This document shows, in pieces, positions 1-25,645 of a stretch of 64,000 bases of DNA. The stretch covers positions 925,624-989,623 of the forward strand of contig CAJNOP010000044.1 of assembly GCA_905250075.1 (NCBI GenBank), written 5' to 3'. The notes below the pieces were generated by a model that was given only the letters and a program-made list of their open reading frames with translations, ran no database searches and was not told the DNA's origin. The stretch is from Rotaria sp. Silwood1. Taxonomy: Eukaryota > Rotifera > Eurotatoria > Philodinida > Philodinidae. The position numbers and the translations under genes were made by a program. Position 1 is the stretch's first letter, and each line of letters starts with the position of its first letter.

Positions 1-1197
1 ATCCACCGCGTTTGCGTTCGCCCGAATTTTCTTTTTTTTTTTGTTGCGAGGTGGGTGACATCGAGCAAAGAAGAGACAGCAAAAGAAGAAAAAACTCGAA
101 GGGATGGATTGGTGCATAGAAGAGTATACTATAAAAAAAAGCAAAAAAGAAGAAAAAGCGACCGAAACAAGAAAAGACAAAGGCTTCGGTGAACGCGCGA
201 GAAGAAAAAAAGAGAGGTGAGAGGAGACTGGTTGGTCCATTTTGATAATTGGAATGAGGACGACAAGGAAATGCTGTCACCAGTCAGGAGAGAAAAAAAA
301 CGGAGAGATAGAAAGAAACTCGATTCGCGTTCTTCAGAAAAAAGAGACAGAGAAAGAGAGAGAGAGAGAGACAGAAAAAAAATGTGTATATACCGAATCA
401 GGTCAACAGCACGTCCCACCCAACAAATCTCATTGCATTCATTTTCCCGTAATTCGAGCAAACTCGTCTTCTCGTCTTCACATATATATATATAAATATA
501 ATATGGAAGACAAGATGAAGAAAAGAAGATGCATGCAACGCGTTATCTAAAGGTTTTCAATCACATACATAGTCTGCGCCTGGTTGACACATATTAGCAT
601 TGCTAATCGACGTACGCATTCAATGCTTGTCTTCACTCTTTTTTTTTCTCTACACACCGAGAAAAACTCTCGAATAAAAAAAAAGAAAAAGAAAAACGGC
701 AACAATCTTCTCCTCTTTAGCTCGTTGTCTGTCGGTGCTTGCACACATCGGCACACACTCTCATTTCCGTAGTTCAACGGGAATAGACGAACGATGATGC
801 ATCGGAAAACGAGAGTAGGCTAAGACGCACACACACACATACACACATACACACACATAGCACATCATCGGAGAAAAAATGTCAAGAAAAATTTGCTAAT
901 TCCATAGGAATGGTATACGCATAAGAGAAGAGAAAACTTATTTGTAATCTCGTGAGCCAAAAAGATTGTAGGAAAAAGAAATATTTTTGATAAGAAAATC
1001 AATATTTAATGTTTCTTTTTTTTTCCTCCATATTAATTCAATTAGATTTAATGTTCGGTTTTCAAAATTATATGGACAACAAAAAAGAAAAAAAAGAAAA
1101 AAAAAAAAACAAAAATATTTATTTTTCAATAAGAAATATTCTTATCGAATTCATTATTTTCGTATTTGAAATACCAAAAATATCATTTTGCTTTCAG

Positions 1198-1233
1198 TAA
1201 TAATAATAATAATAATAATAATGATAATAATAG
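1198..1233. repeat. (TAA)n microsatellite
   Basis: About eight TAA units in a row, followed by slightly degenerate GATAATAATAG units. Confidence 0.9.
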
Positions 1234-1364
1234 TAATAACAAAAGATACAGTTGAGTTAGGCTTTTTTTTGTTCCTATGTTTCATATGAATATTCTTTAC
1301 ATACCTGCCAGTCAGTTACTATCATATGGTCTTGTATATCGATGTGCAGTCAGGGAAAACTTAC

Positions 1365-1388
1365 TGACAGACAGACAGACAGACAGAT
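1365..1388. repeat. (GACA)n microsatellite
   Basis: About six tandem GACA units just upstream of a poly-A run. Confidence 0.9.
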
Positions 1389-1499
1389 AAATAGACACAC
1401 CGTAAAAAAAAAAGGAATTGTAGAATGTCAGCAACAACAAACGATGCTATACTACGAACGCATTTTGTTTGCTATCTATATTCTTTCTCTCTTTACCGT

Positions 1500-1559
1500 T
1501 CTTCTTCGTCTTCTTCTTCTTCTTCTTCTTCGACGATGATGATGATGATTATGATGATG
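1500..1559. repeat. Compound (TTC)n-(GAT)n microsatellite
   Basis: A TTC run of about 30 bp passes directly into a GAT run of similar length. In one frame it reads as a phenylalanine tract followed by an aspartate tract, which I take as an artefact and not a protein. Confidence 0.85.
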
Positions 1560-1937
1560 GGTATACCGCGTTGCAAACGAATGGCAGAACGATGATATTC
1601 TACCTTCGGCACACACGAAAGAAGCTGCTGATATGTGCATATGTATGTGTCTTGCCCTGTTCTGATGATGATGCTACTGAAATGAAACGTGTGCTACGTA
1701 GGAGTAGTACATTACAATGAGACGTGTGTGTGTGTGAGAGAGCGAAAAGAGAAAAAATCTAAGAAGAAAAGCATAAACATATACACATTACTCTAGCACC
1801 AATCATCGTACGTTTTCATTCTGTTCTGCTCACCTCTCATAGGTGCGCATGAAGCAGCACTAAGAAAAAGAAGAAAAAAAAACAGAAAACGAGAAAAAGT
1901 AGAAATGGCCATGTTTTTCCTCCATATCTTTCTCTTT

Positions 1938-1959
1938 CTTTCTCTCTCTCTCTCTCTCT
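1938..1959. repeat. (TC)n microsatellite
   Basis: A pure TC run inside a longer pyrimidine-rich stretch. Similar shorter GA/TC runs occur near 355-371 and 2462-2476. Confidence 0.85.
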
Positions 1960-3109
1960 TTCTTTTACATGCACACCTCTTATCAGCTATAAGTCTTTTT
2001 TTTTCTCTTCTTACACACATACACACGTGCCTGATTATCGTCACCTCTTCTATGCATATTCTGATATGTGTTGTTTTTGATGGGTAACCTCATTACGTGC
2101 ATATACATTCTATAACTTATAGAAAAAGAAATAGAAGGAAAATCACACGTTTAATAAGATTTTTCTATAATGTATAATTGTCGCACATTGCGCATATGTG
2201 CTGCAGCATATACAACTAGTACCGTGTCTAACATGAAAAGTATGTACTGCGGGGGTATGAAATAGAAGAGAGGCGGCACAAAAAGCGTGTATATATTATA
2301 TAGTATGGTTGCCTATTTATGCGTGTGCGACGTGGGTTTGACTCTTCTCTATTTTTTTCTCTTATTACAACTTGATGAGTACAAAATATGTTCTACCGGT
2401 AGAGTTTCTTGCTTCGTCCTCTTCTTTATATATTAATCTATTCGATAGTACCGTTTTCTCGCTCTCTCTCTCTCTGTCGTTTTCTTTTCAACACCTGGTG
2501 CCGCTTTGGAATAAGACGAAATATTATTATTATTATTATTCTTTCATTACATCACTCATACCTTTTTTCCCAATTCTAGGGATGCAACAATCATCGTCTG
2601 TCCTATTTTCTTCTTAGCGATATTTATTTTTCTTGAAGAGAGAAGTCATCTAGTATTTCGTTTACTTTATAATTGAAAGATGATGAGATGGCAGATGCAT
2701 ATATACGTATGGGGGCATCCATCCCAAGATAGATAGAAGAAGAATAAGAAGAAAAAGAATATACCGGTGGTGCTGCCATTTGCAGAAAGAGAAGAGATAA
2801 ACAAACGTACCTCTTCTTTCCTTTCGCATAGAAACGATAATGGAAGTGTGTGTACCTTCTTTACCCTCCAGGAGCATCGTGGTGGAACGCAAACATTATC
2901 AAGCAGTCAGGCATCGAAGAGAGAGAGAGTGAGAGAAGAAAATTTGTAGATAATCGACGGGAGCATACATATATATACACTTGTCATACAGGTGTTGACG
3001 GTCTCAAGCATTGAATTTTGTGGATGAGGGATAGGCGAAAGTTGAACAACGACGATATCTCCTGCAAGGTATATATATACAATCAAATCGATTCTGCCAA
3101 GTGAACGTT

Positions 3110-3137
3110 TGTATATATATATATATATATATATATA
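3110..3137. repeat. (TA)n microsatellite
   Basis: An almost pure TA run of about 26 bp. A shorter one lies near 4384-4400. Confidence 0.85.
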
Positions 3138-5301
3138 CATAAACTGATAACTAACATACCATACATATGACCTTCTTGTCTTTATATGAAAAAGAAAGAA
3201 AAAAAAAAAGTAAATCGATGGTATGCAAGAGAGAAAACCTTCCAGTACCTTGTGTTACATGATGTCATCATTGCAACCTGTTGTGCTACTATTTTGTGTC
3301 CTTTTTTTGTCTTTGCTTCATGCTTGAGATAGGTGTGTGCAACAGCTTGTTAGAAATTTTTCATTCTTTTTCTTTTTTTTTTTATATTTCAATTGTTTAG
3401 TTCTTTTTTTTTTTGATTTTTTTATTTGTTTCTGTTTTTCTGTTCGAAAATTCCGGGTACGAAAAAGACGAAAGAATAGTTTGATTATTTTTATTGATGT
3501 TGTCTACGTGATCGGTTAAGATCAGAAAACTAACAAAAGCTATTACTAGAGTTATAATTGCAATTTGTATTATCATAAGCAACACATCTTCAATGTGAAT
3601 CCGCTTGTGCGATCTATTGTTAAGATAATATATCTATATGTATATAGTCAGACAGAACACCTCATTGTCGTTTTGATGACGAATAGAATAAGGAAGACAA
3701 GACGATTGGATTACAATTAACGATAATGGCGTTGAGAGCGTGACACACATGTATACAGAGGCCCTACTTGTACTCGTTCACAACATAGCAAGCTTTCCTC
3801 TTGAATCTTTTGTGAACAATAGATGTGTTTATATTCGTTCTAGACGATCAATGATGCATGATTTTTCAGTAGTAGAAAAGAAAGCAATATAAGAGAAGAT
3901 TCATTGTTACATCTTTATCTTTTTTTTTTCTCTTGCTTTCTTATTTTTTTTTTGAAGTCATAGAAAGAGAAAAAAATTAGATTTTTTTGTTTTCTTTCTA
4001 ATAATCACCACAGGAGTTTTCTCTCATTTTTTTTTCCTATTCGGAAACGCTCCTCTCAATTAAACTATTGATTGTATTCGTCTACGTAGACATCATGGGT
4101 GAGTGTCTATCGTTGATAGAACAAGGGAGGAGAGAAAGGCGGAGTCTACAACTACTACTTGTTGTCGTATGGCATACAATATCTAGTTAAACATACACAC
4201 ATATATAGTCACTCGATGCTAAACTAATTGGATAACGAACAAGAAGGGGGTACAACCCTTGTCCCACCTGTTGGCTAATTTATTGTTGTTGTTCTTATAC
4301 TTTAAAATAAAAAATAAACTAGGTCACCGATATAAACCTATCAGTAATTCATTTCCGATTTAGCGGCACCCATCTTTTGTCTATATATATATATATATTT
4401 AAAGAAAACTGCTGCTTTCTATTATTCTATACCTTATTTTCTTGATGAAATTGCGCACACTTGAACTCTTCCTGTTTCCTAAACACGAAGACGCATCATT
4501 TACAGGATTAGAAGATCGAAGATATATTGTTCACGTGTCAATATAATTGACACATCCGGAAGAGAAAAACAGCAGTCACATATTCCTGTGAAAAAAGAAC
4601 TAGATTTTAATAAACGAAAAAAAAACACAGCAAGAAGATGAAAATCATATTGATTGATCATTTCAAATATTTATATCATTGTCAAATAGAAATCTCCTTC
4701 TGCTCATTGTTGACAAAGTGTATGTATATGTATATATGTGTGTGTGTGTCTGTGGTGAATCTCATGATCCCAATTAGAATACAAGAGCAATTAAAATTAG
4801 AATCTCTAGACGCGTGTGCTCATCCCGTGATGGGATAATGGCCTGATTGAGGTGTCGTTCAATGTATATATCTATCTACGTCTGTCCCTTGACAATTTTG
4901 TTCAACAGCAAACTCATTTATGTGTGTGTGTCTTTTTTCTGATAAGAGTTGACTTATCAACACACACACATACACACTCATTGCCTATCAAATTGTCACC
5001 GTTCATTCAATTCTATCTTGTTCAAAACTTAATTATTTACGAACGAACGACGCGAGAAGGAGGTGCAAGAACATGCAAACTTATCGAAGAAAATTGAAAT
5101 TGAATGTAGAAGATACTAATTGTAACAATGTCCACATGTTCGCTTGAAAATTTGCAATTAACAATTTGTAAATTCATTTTTTTTCCTCCTTTTCTTCCAA
5201 ATTAAAAAAATTACTATATCAGATATGTATATATTTTTCAATAGAGAAGTATTGAAATAAATACAAAAAAAAAAATAATATTTTCACAAAGACATTTTGT
5301 T

Positions 5302-7357
5302 TCACTGCCAATGAAAATCACCACCACCACCAGCAGCACCTAATCCTATATTGTTATCAACATTAGGACGTGCTTCATTTTCATCCGTACGTTGAGATAT
5401 TTCATCCAATAGCCAATGTCTATTCAAAAAGAAAAACAAAACAATCAATCTATCTATCTAAATTATTGAGAAAATTATTTAAAAATTATACATACAAAAA
5501 ATGTGGTGTTTTTAAAATATGAAAACCACCATGTTGTTGTGGAAATATATCTTCAAGAAAATAATATATATGACCAACAATGATACCCATTAAATCAAAA
5601 ATAACTGAATTTCCAAGTAAAAGTGAAAATGCAAATAATACCCAAGGTAAATATGGAGCTTGAAAATTGAACAAACCAAAAAAATTCATCCTAAATTATA
5701 TTAAAAATAATGAGAAAAATGAATTGTTCTTTGTTTTTCTTTTGTTATTATACAAACCTAACATATGGATTTCGACGACTCCAAATATAAACTAACATAA
5801 TTGTTAATGATGAACCAAGAAAAATAATATTAACAAATAATCCCATTAATATCATTAATGTTCCACCAAATAGAAACATAAAAAGAAAATCTGCAGAACG
5901 TCCACGAAATGAACCTTCTTCAAGGTGACGACAATAACGATATGTAAATAATAAATTAAAAAAGAAATTAAAACCAATTCCACCATAAAAACAAAAACAA
6001 GTTATTAATCTCCATAACTATCAGATCATAGAAAAAAAAAGAACAAAACGAAAGAATTATTCATTGATAAATGATTAGTCTTGTGTTTTTTTTATATTAC
6101 TTGAAATTTTTTGAAAACTAATTCTGGATTAAAATAAAGTTGATAAGCCGTAATAAAATCTAATTGCTAAACAAAACAATAATTAGAATGATAATAAAAG
6201 CAATGAATGTATTTTCTTTCCGGCAGATGAAAATTTCATTTTCTATTAATCGTTTTATTTTATTTATTTATTTTATTTTTTTTGTTAACTTTGATTTATT
6301 GTTAAATAAAAGACAAGCATGTCGATATATTCACTTTAATCTATTCAAGAGAGGCGGATTGATTACACACCTGATATCATATTTATGCATGATTAGATCT
6401 CTTTTTTTTTCTCTCATCTGCATAACGATGTTATTACTTTATATTTCCTGCTGCCGACTGAATGATGCCACGCTTCAACACCCGTTCGAGATATGAAATA
6501 CACGAGCAGTGCACATCCGCATCTGCTCATTCGTGTACCATCAATATCGCACGTTCAATAATGTTTGTTCAACGAATTTCCGTTTAGAAAATAAATGATC
6601 GAGCTTTTATTGTTAACTTTAATTATGAACATACATATAGACAAATTAACTTCAATATGATAGGTTTCATTTGACAAAAAAAAAAAAAAGAAAGAGTGTA
6701 GACTGAAAAGGATGAGTACAAATAAATAGGATGTGCTTCGGTACTTATTGACGATTGTTCAAGTGGCCTTTCTCTCTATTTACCTCTTCACATAAGTGAC
6801 GATAGCTCAAGGCAACCTTACATCCTAAGCAACCAGCCATCTGCCATCTTAAAGTAAAAATGAATGAGAAAAAGATTGGCAAAAAGGAAAAAAAAATTAG
6901 CTAAAGGGATTATTGAGAAAATATATATAAAGAGGAGAGAAAAGAATCACTTTAATAGAAAACATAACTTGAGATTGATCAGTAAATATAACGGTACTAC
7001 GAAATAAATCGATGTAATGTGACAGTTGTTCTAATTGCAAAAATATCACACTTTCGAATCTTTTTATCATATTCCGACACCTGACAAATTACGGCATCGA
7101 TCAATTACTTCGTCTTTTTTCGCTTTTCTATCCTATTATACATGAACAATTGAGCTTTGTAATTGAGATATATCAGAAATTGACGAGCAGGTTGTGCGAT
7201 TTAACAGGGCGGAATAATGATATGAGAATTTTATATTGAAAAAAGAAAGGAAAAAAGGAAAATCTTGACTTACTACTGCAAGTGTGGTTAAAATACATGC
7301 GGTTGTATAAGCCCGTGTTATGGGTGGAATGGAAAAATATTCTTGTTGAAATGCCAT
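5302..7357 (-). CDS. DERL2: Derlin-2/3-like ERAD membrane protein
   Basis: Derlins are multi-pass rhomboid-like ER membrane proteins that help move misfolded proteins out of the ER lumen to p97 and the proteasome. I place five exons on the minus strand: 7357-7274, 6166-6101, 6017-5758, 5690-5496, 5419-5302. They sum to 723 nt, or 240 residues, close to metazoan Derlin-2 (about 239). Exon 1 gives the family N-terminus with [10 protein letters not shown]. Exon 2 carries QLYFNPEL. Exon 3 carries the conserved LEEGSFRGR, which contains the rhomboid-like acidic and Arg residues, and WSRRNPYVR. Exon 4 carries [12 protein letters not shown] and the GHIYYFLED segment. The tail is glycine-rich, as in Derlin-2. 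Intron 1 is about 1.1 kb, unusually long here; the others are 68-83 nt. I cannot separate Derlin-2 from Derlin-3 by eye. Confidence 0.95.
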
Positions 7358-8477
7358 GAAATAAATTTTGAATTTAATTTTTGATCAATACAATTTGTAC
7401 AATAAGAATAATTATCTAAAATAGGAAATAATACAATGAGTTTCAGAAAATAAAATAAAATCCACGTTGCAGCGAAACACCATCTAGCATTGGTGCACCA
7501 ATCAATTAGTTTGAAACAAGTTCGGATAAAAGATGTCAGACGTTTGTGGTTAATATTACAAAATATACAAAAAGACAATTGTGACTAATACTTTCGAAGC
7601 AAGTTTAGTTGTTTTCATATTTCAATAAATATTGACGAATATCTGTTTCACGAACAGAACTGAAGAAGAAAAAATCAATAGAGAATTGATTTTATCGACT
7701 ATTTTCATTGAACAGAAAATTCTCATTGTTCAATTTAATTATTATTCAAATTATTTGTTTTTCTTTTTTGAATAAACTAATTTGAACAGATTTATTATGT
7801 TAAATGATGATAAGAAATGTGCGAGCTACAGACACTGAGTCCAATGTGCATATATTATACGATGAATCAATATAGGAATGAACAACAATAAAGAAACACA
7901 TACGATTACACAAATTATTTTCAATAGAATGTTGACAATGATATTATAAATAAATATATATATTTCTCTAGTTAATGATAATGCAACGTTCTTAGTTTTG
8001 TTTTAGCTTAGTAATTTTTTTTTTGTTTTAATGCGTAATATAATGCCGTATATATGAACAAACAAGAAAAGAACGAAGGACAATATAGAATAAATCAAAA
8101 TAGACTGATCGCATGCAAGAAGGTCTACAAAAAAAAAAGAGAAAGAAAGATCACGGGTTACACAAAAAAAAGAAGAAGACAAAGAAGAATGGTTCTCCTA
8201 AACGTATATATGTATTTTTTGTTTACCTAAAAAAAGAAAAGCGAATTATAATTTAGAACATAGTATGTGTTTGACAATATCAAACGAAAGAAGAAAGGAA
8301 TGCAACTATATATCGTCATCGTAAAGATTGAAAAATCGCTCGCGCAAGTACACACACAGACAAACCAGGAAAAAAAGGACATTTACATATGATGAAAAAA
8401 AAAAAAAAAAACGAAACACACACTCAAATGTTTATGAGTTTATTCTTTTATTTGTTTGTCAGAAAAAAATATTTTCT
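7358..8477. other. Intergenic, derlin to clathrin
   Basis: AT-rich DNA between two minus-strand genes. It should hold the derlin promoter and the clathrin 3' UTR. Apart from poly-A runs near 8126 and 8397 I see no gene or structured element. Confidence 0.6.
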
Positions 8478-21164
<12,687 letters not shown>

Positions 21165-22929
21165 ATGTGAGTATTTTATTGAGATCTTAAAGATGTAATA
21201 AAAAAAAAGAAGCTTTCTAAATACATACAAAAGACAAGAAACAAGGAATTAGATATTCTTTGTACTTTAAACATAGTCTCTGTATGATTCAAACGCACAG
21301 AACTGTATAAGCGTGACGACTGTGTCTAACGTAAAAAAAAATAAATTTATCCTTGCAATCAAAATCATGATTTGTTCTTTCAGGCAGCCTCTATTCAATT
21401 GTTTTCTTATCTTCTCATACAATCTATACTAAACAAACTAGTCCCATGTTCGATTGAGAGAGAGAGTAAAGACAAGGCGGAGCACAATGCAAACATTAAG
21501 TTAGGAACGTGTGGGTGGACGCAACAATAAGAAATAAAAAAAAAAAAGGGAAGAAGGATATAGATGAATGCTTGTATTCGATAATGAGTCATTCATCGAC
21601 TGTTTCTTTCTTTTCTTCGTCTCACTATGCCTCTAGTAGTAAATGCAAATAGAATGGCGAAGAAATCGATTGGTGATGAGAAAGAATTTCATTAGAATAA
21701 TTTATCATAATAGATAAAAATAATGAAAAATTTATTAATAAAAAAAATTGTTCCTTTAAATTTTCGTTTATTTTAAAAACAAAAAAGACACATGTACATT
21801 TTTGAGTGAGAAAAGCGATATGCATATGTAAACCAATCGGAAATAAACGCCACATTTGTTTGTTTAATGATATTATGGATTGACACGTTGAACGGTTTTC
21901 ATTTTATGGTTATTTTTAAATACGGAGCGTGAAGGTTATTCTTCTAATGAAAATCTCAATTAAAATTTAATAAGTTTCAGAATCAATGACACGTGAACAA
22001 TCAAAATACAAAATATTATAATGATTTTTTTCTAAATAAGTTAATAGATGGTGCTCTCTAATAGTAGTGAAGGAACTAGAAAAAACTTATAGGGGGAGCT
22101 TAGCATTCGCTTGAAATCGAAAATGCGATACATTCTTGTTTCACTATTAAGGAAAATTACATTTCTGAGATGAAGAAGACAGATTGAACTTCTTTCAGCA
22201 ACTCCAAACATCACCATTATTCAGTAGTTAACTGTGATAGAAGTTGTTCATTTGATATTCAAAAGTAAAAGTCGAATATTTTATAATGACAGATATCTTG
22301 TTAGTATTCTAAGATGTTCATAAAAAAAGAACATTGTAAATAGAGTGAATTATATTTCAAAGATGTTTGTCATATGATGGTAAGAGAATGAAGGTCTAAG
22401 CCCAAGATCAGAATCGTCTCGACGAATACTACTAAAAAATGAAGAGATAATCACATAGAATACTAGAAAAAATTTTTCGCCTTGCTCTCTTAAAACACGT
22501 ATTTTAAGCGAAACAATTCTATCATAATGCTTAAATATATTATTTAGGATCATGTGCGAATTTTCAACCCTAGAAGTCTTGCCTTTCTTTCAGGCTAGAG
22601 TTAGAGCATTTTCTACACTACTTTTGAATTTTTATGAGAACACTTTCGAAGTATAATTTTACATGTCTCGTTAATTAACTTAATTGACAAGGAAAGTTGT
22701 GCTCATTCAGTATGAGCATGAGAAGAATTAGTAACTGCATGTCGTATACTAATCAATCTGTTTCATGAGTTTTGATAGGGTTATGTCAGTATTGAAAATG
22801 CAGCCTTATCAGATCACACGCTAGCTGCTGTAATCGAAGAAACTTTCAAATGCTACTACAGCGATAATTGACGATGAGTCTCATTGAACAAACAAATGAA
22901 TAGTAGATACTCTGAACAATATTTTGAGT

Positions 22930-23164
22930 AGTGTCACATATCCAAGATTTTGGAGATGCCACCACATCTCCCGTGGGAGATGTCGCGTCTCCAGCGGGAG
23001 ACGCGACACCCACACTCGAGAGATATGGTCATTCACCACTGGAGATGTAAGATCTCCTTTAGAGATGCGCATCCCCCACACCCACACCCGCATCTCTCGC
23101 GCGAGATGCGGCATCTCCCGCGGAAGACGTGGTGGCATCTCCAAAATCATGTTTATGTGACACT
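22930..23164. mobile_element. GC-rich nested-hairpin MITE
   Basis: Outer inverted repeats are AGTGTCACAT at the left and ATGTGACACT at the right. Inside them a longer inverted pair surrounds GGAGATGCCACCAC and GTGGTGGCATCTCC. The centre holds four hairpins in series: 22965-22982 (CATCTCC/GGAGATG type), 22982-23007 (10-bp stem GTCGCGTCTC), 23041-23058 (GGAGAT/ATCTCC) and 23090-23109 (near-perfect GCATCTC type). The block is CpG-rich in an AT-rich genome. The open frames crossing it on both strands follow from the palindromes and I do not regard them as genes. Confidence 0.75.
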
Positions 23165-24315
23165 GCTGATTATTAGCTAATTGACGACTGAAATTTGTTT
23201 CATATTCAGTTGAACTGTTATTTATCAAAGAAATTTATAGGAACTAATTTCATTTTCTACTCTGCATGATCAATGCTGACAGATTATAGTTCTATTATAA
23301 TGATAAAAATATAATAAAATAAGTGAAAGTTGTCGCCTTACAAAGTAATTTATGCATAGCGAAGACTTATCGAAGCAGCAACATAGACAAACGAATCATG
23401 CTGATTTTCTTTACAAAATCTAGTTTAACTAAGTCTATCCCATTAAGATCTAGTAAACCAAAGTCAGTTTGTTAATTACTGTCCTAACATATCTATTAAA
23501 ATACGAAATCATAGAAAATCTGAGTTACAAAGGAATTTTGAGCAGAAATCATATCCAAATTCAAATACGAACTACATGCGATTGAGTTCAATGGCAACAA
23601 CAACACAATGCTACATGTGTTAAAACAAGTCAGTATCCTTCTCACCAAAGACAATCTCAAAAACTATTTCTATGATCTAGTTTAATCAAATGTACAGGTG
23701 TTGTTGATGGGCGATATCTTCGAAAGCAACACTAGAACCAGCCTTTGAATATTTGTTTAAAGGGCTGGCGAAAAGACTTTTGTAGTGTCCCATGTATAAC
23801 TTGATTGTTTACAAGATCACGATCAAAATTGTCTGAGGAACATGTATGATATGTAAGATGTCGAATTTAAATCATCGTACAAAGTATGAAGCTTAACTTT
23901 ATTCTTTTTTTTTTTTTTATATAATTTCTTGTACTTATAAGCTAAAAAATCATATGCCGATCGATTGTTCTTTAAAATGGAGTTGTTGACATTTTCATCA
24001 TTATTTTTATAGAACTATTTGCATTAATTTAAATAAATTTAAATAAAGTTCACTTATTAAAAATACCAATGACATTTCTCAACATAGAGATGACGCTAGT
24101 TACTGAAATCACAAGGAATTAAACCGACAACCGACATAACAACAGATGTTTAAAGATATGTTCGATTCACTTATGAAAACAAGTTTTCAATTCATCACTT
24201 TATAAAATAAAATAGACTAGTGCATGAGCGAGTTCATTGTAGAACTCATATAATGATTCGTTTATATATCAGTCAATGCTTCATCATTATTACGACACAT
24301 TATATTACTTATTTG

Positions 24316-24321
24316 CACGTG
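24316..24321. promoter_or_regulatory. CACGTG box upstream of the LEA gene
   Basis: A palindromic CACGTG in the context GCACGTGGC, about 190 bp before the LEA start codon. Its reverse complement shares GCCACGTG with the second site at 24425. bHLH-type E-box proteins bind CACGTG, and XBP1/ATF6-type factors recognise CCACG/ACGT cores. Function is inferred only. Confidence 0.35.
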
Positions 24322-24424
24322 GCGCCGATGTACTCTATGCCCTCTCATATGTTTTCTTTTATCGCCGAGGAAAAGCAGTACAAACTTGCAGTATATATTG
24401 TTCGACTCATGAGTGTAGATGTGC

Positions 24425-24430
24425 CACGTG
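24425..24430. promoter_or_regulatory. Second CACGTG box upstream of the LEA gene
   Basis: Context GCCACGTGA, 87 bp before the start codon. It pairs with the site at 24316, in opposite orientation with respect to the GCCACGTG core. Confidence 0.35.
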
Positions 24431-24511
24431 AAGGTTCACTAACTGCATTTTTCTTATTTTAGATTCATTTTTATTATCGACTATATCGAAAAAAGTCATA
24501 TATTATACATT

Positions 24512-25645
24512 ATGTTTCGTATACTAATTTTGTCTATTGTATTCTTTGCCATTGCTAATGGTAATTTGAAAGATGATATTAAAGATAAAGCATCAGCAGC
24601 ATTAAATCAAGGTGAAAAATTAAAAGTATGTTACGACAAAAAAAAAAAGTTTTGTATTTTAACTTTTGTTTTTCTTATAGGATAAAGTCGTTGATGGAGT
24701 TAATGAAGGTGTTGCGAATGCTAAAGCTTTCGCTCAATCAGCTTCTGATACTATCAATGAAAATGTTGATACATTAAAAGATAAAGCTGGTAAATTATAT
24801 TTTTGTTTTTTCAAAAAAATTATAAACATGATATTATCATTTATGTTGTTTGATAAAAATCAAATTGAAAATCCATTTTTGTTTTTTTTTTACTTTCAAA
24901 ATATTTTAATAAAAAAAAATTTTTATTCTTTTTTAGCTGAAACACTTGCATCTGGTCAAAAAGTTGCTGAAGATGCTAAAGCAACAGCAAGTAAAAAACT
25001 TGATGAAGCTAAAGCTGCTGGTGAAAATCTTCGAAAAAAAGCAAGTGAAAGTATTGACGATTTGTAAGTTTCTTTAAAAGAAAAGAAAAAAAAAAATAAT
25101 TTAGTTCATTTTATAATTCAATCTTTTTAGAGAAGATGCAGCTAGTGATGCTGCTAAATCAGCAAAGAAAACAGCTGAAAATGTTGCTGAGCAAGCATCA
25201 AGTAAATATTAAATTTTTTATTTCTATATTTATTTAATTGCGTTTCTTCTATAATTAGAACAAGGTGAAAAAATAAAACAACAAGCAAGTAATACAGGTG
25301 AAAAATTAAAGCGACAAGCTAGTGATGCTGGTGATAAAGTTAAATCAGCAGCACAAGATGCAAAAAAACAAGCTGAAAAACAAAGTGAAGGTCTTCTTAA
25401 TACAGTCTATAATGTTCTTACTGATGTTAAAAATTCAATTTTTGGTAAAAAAAAAAACCAAAATTTTTTAAGAGAAAAATATTTTCTAAAGAAAATCTTC
25501 TTATTTAGAAACTATTGGATTAGCATCTAAACATACAGCTGATTTAGCAGATCAAGCTAAAGAAAAAGTTGAAGAACTTTCTGGTAAAGCACAAAAAACT
25601 GCTAAACAAGTGAAAAAAGATGCTAAAGATACACTTGACCTATAA
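24512..25645 (+). CDS. Secreted/ER LEA-like protein (group 3 type), copy A
   Basis: LEA group 3 proteins are hydrophilic, disordered in water, and fold into amphipathic helices on drying, protecting proteins and membranes. Six exons: 24512-24625, 24681-24789, 24937-25063, 25131-25201, 25259-25444, 25509-25645; 744 nt, 247 residues. Residues 1-17 are a signal peptide (MFRILILSIVFFAIANG). The rest is Ala/Lys/Asp/Glu-rich with 11-mer-like periodicity (ASDAAKSAKKTAENV, KLKRQASDAGDKVKSA), no Cys and almost no Trp. It ends DTLDL. Bdelloid LEA proteins with a signal peptide and a C-terminal ER-retention-like ATEL are known from Adineta ricciae, so I infer ER or secreted location here. The next gene downstream is a longer relative on the same strand. 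Introns are 47-147 nt. I chose this start because the signal peptide begins with it. Confidence 0.88.

Larger units (their letters stand above)
1..5301. other. Microsatellite-rich DNA without a recognised gene
   Basis: I find no exon chain or family match on either strand. The stretch is full of purine or pyrimidine runs and short tandem repeats (GA, TC, TTC, GAT, TAA, GACA, CA/TG, TA). The longest open frames here are low-complexity translations of these repeats. It could be an intron, UTR or upstream region of a gene lying outside the window. Its simple-sequence texture differs from the rest of the window. An imperfect palindrome (GTGTCAAT, 3-nt spacer, ATTGACAC) lies near 4534. Confidence 0.6.
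21165..24511. other. Divergent intergenic region, clathrin to first LEA gene
   Basis: This region lies between the start codons of two diverging genes and so should hold both promoters. It contains the hairpin element at 22930-23164 and CACGTG sites at 21990, 24316 and 24425. Otherwise I see AT-rich sequence and no exon chain. Confidence 0.6.

Noticed and set aside
129..550. ORFs of about 100 codons on both strands
   Set aside because: Ser/Phe/Leu and Arg/Glu/Lys runs translated from GA/TC repeats.
4080..4110. ATGG followed by GTGAGT, like a first coding exon
   Set aside because: A lone start-plus-donor with no partner exon found downstream on this strand.
22881..23228. Overlapping long ORFs on both strands
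   Set aside because: They arise because the hairpin element is palindromic and GC-rich with few stops; the peptides mirror each other and show no domain.
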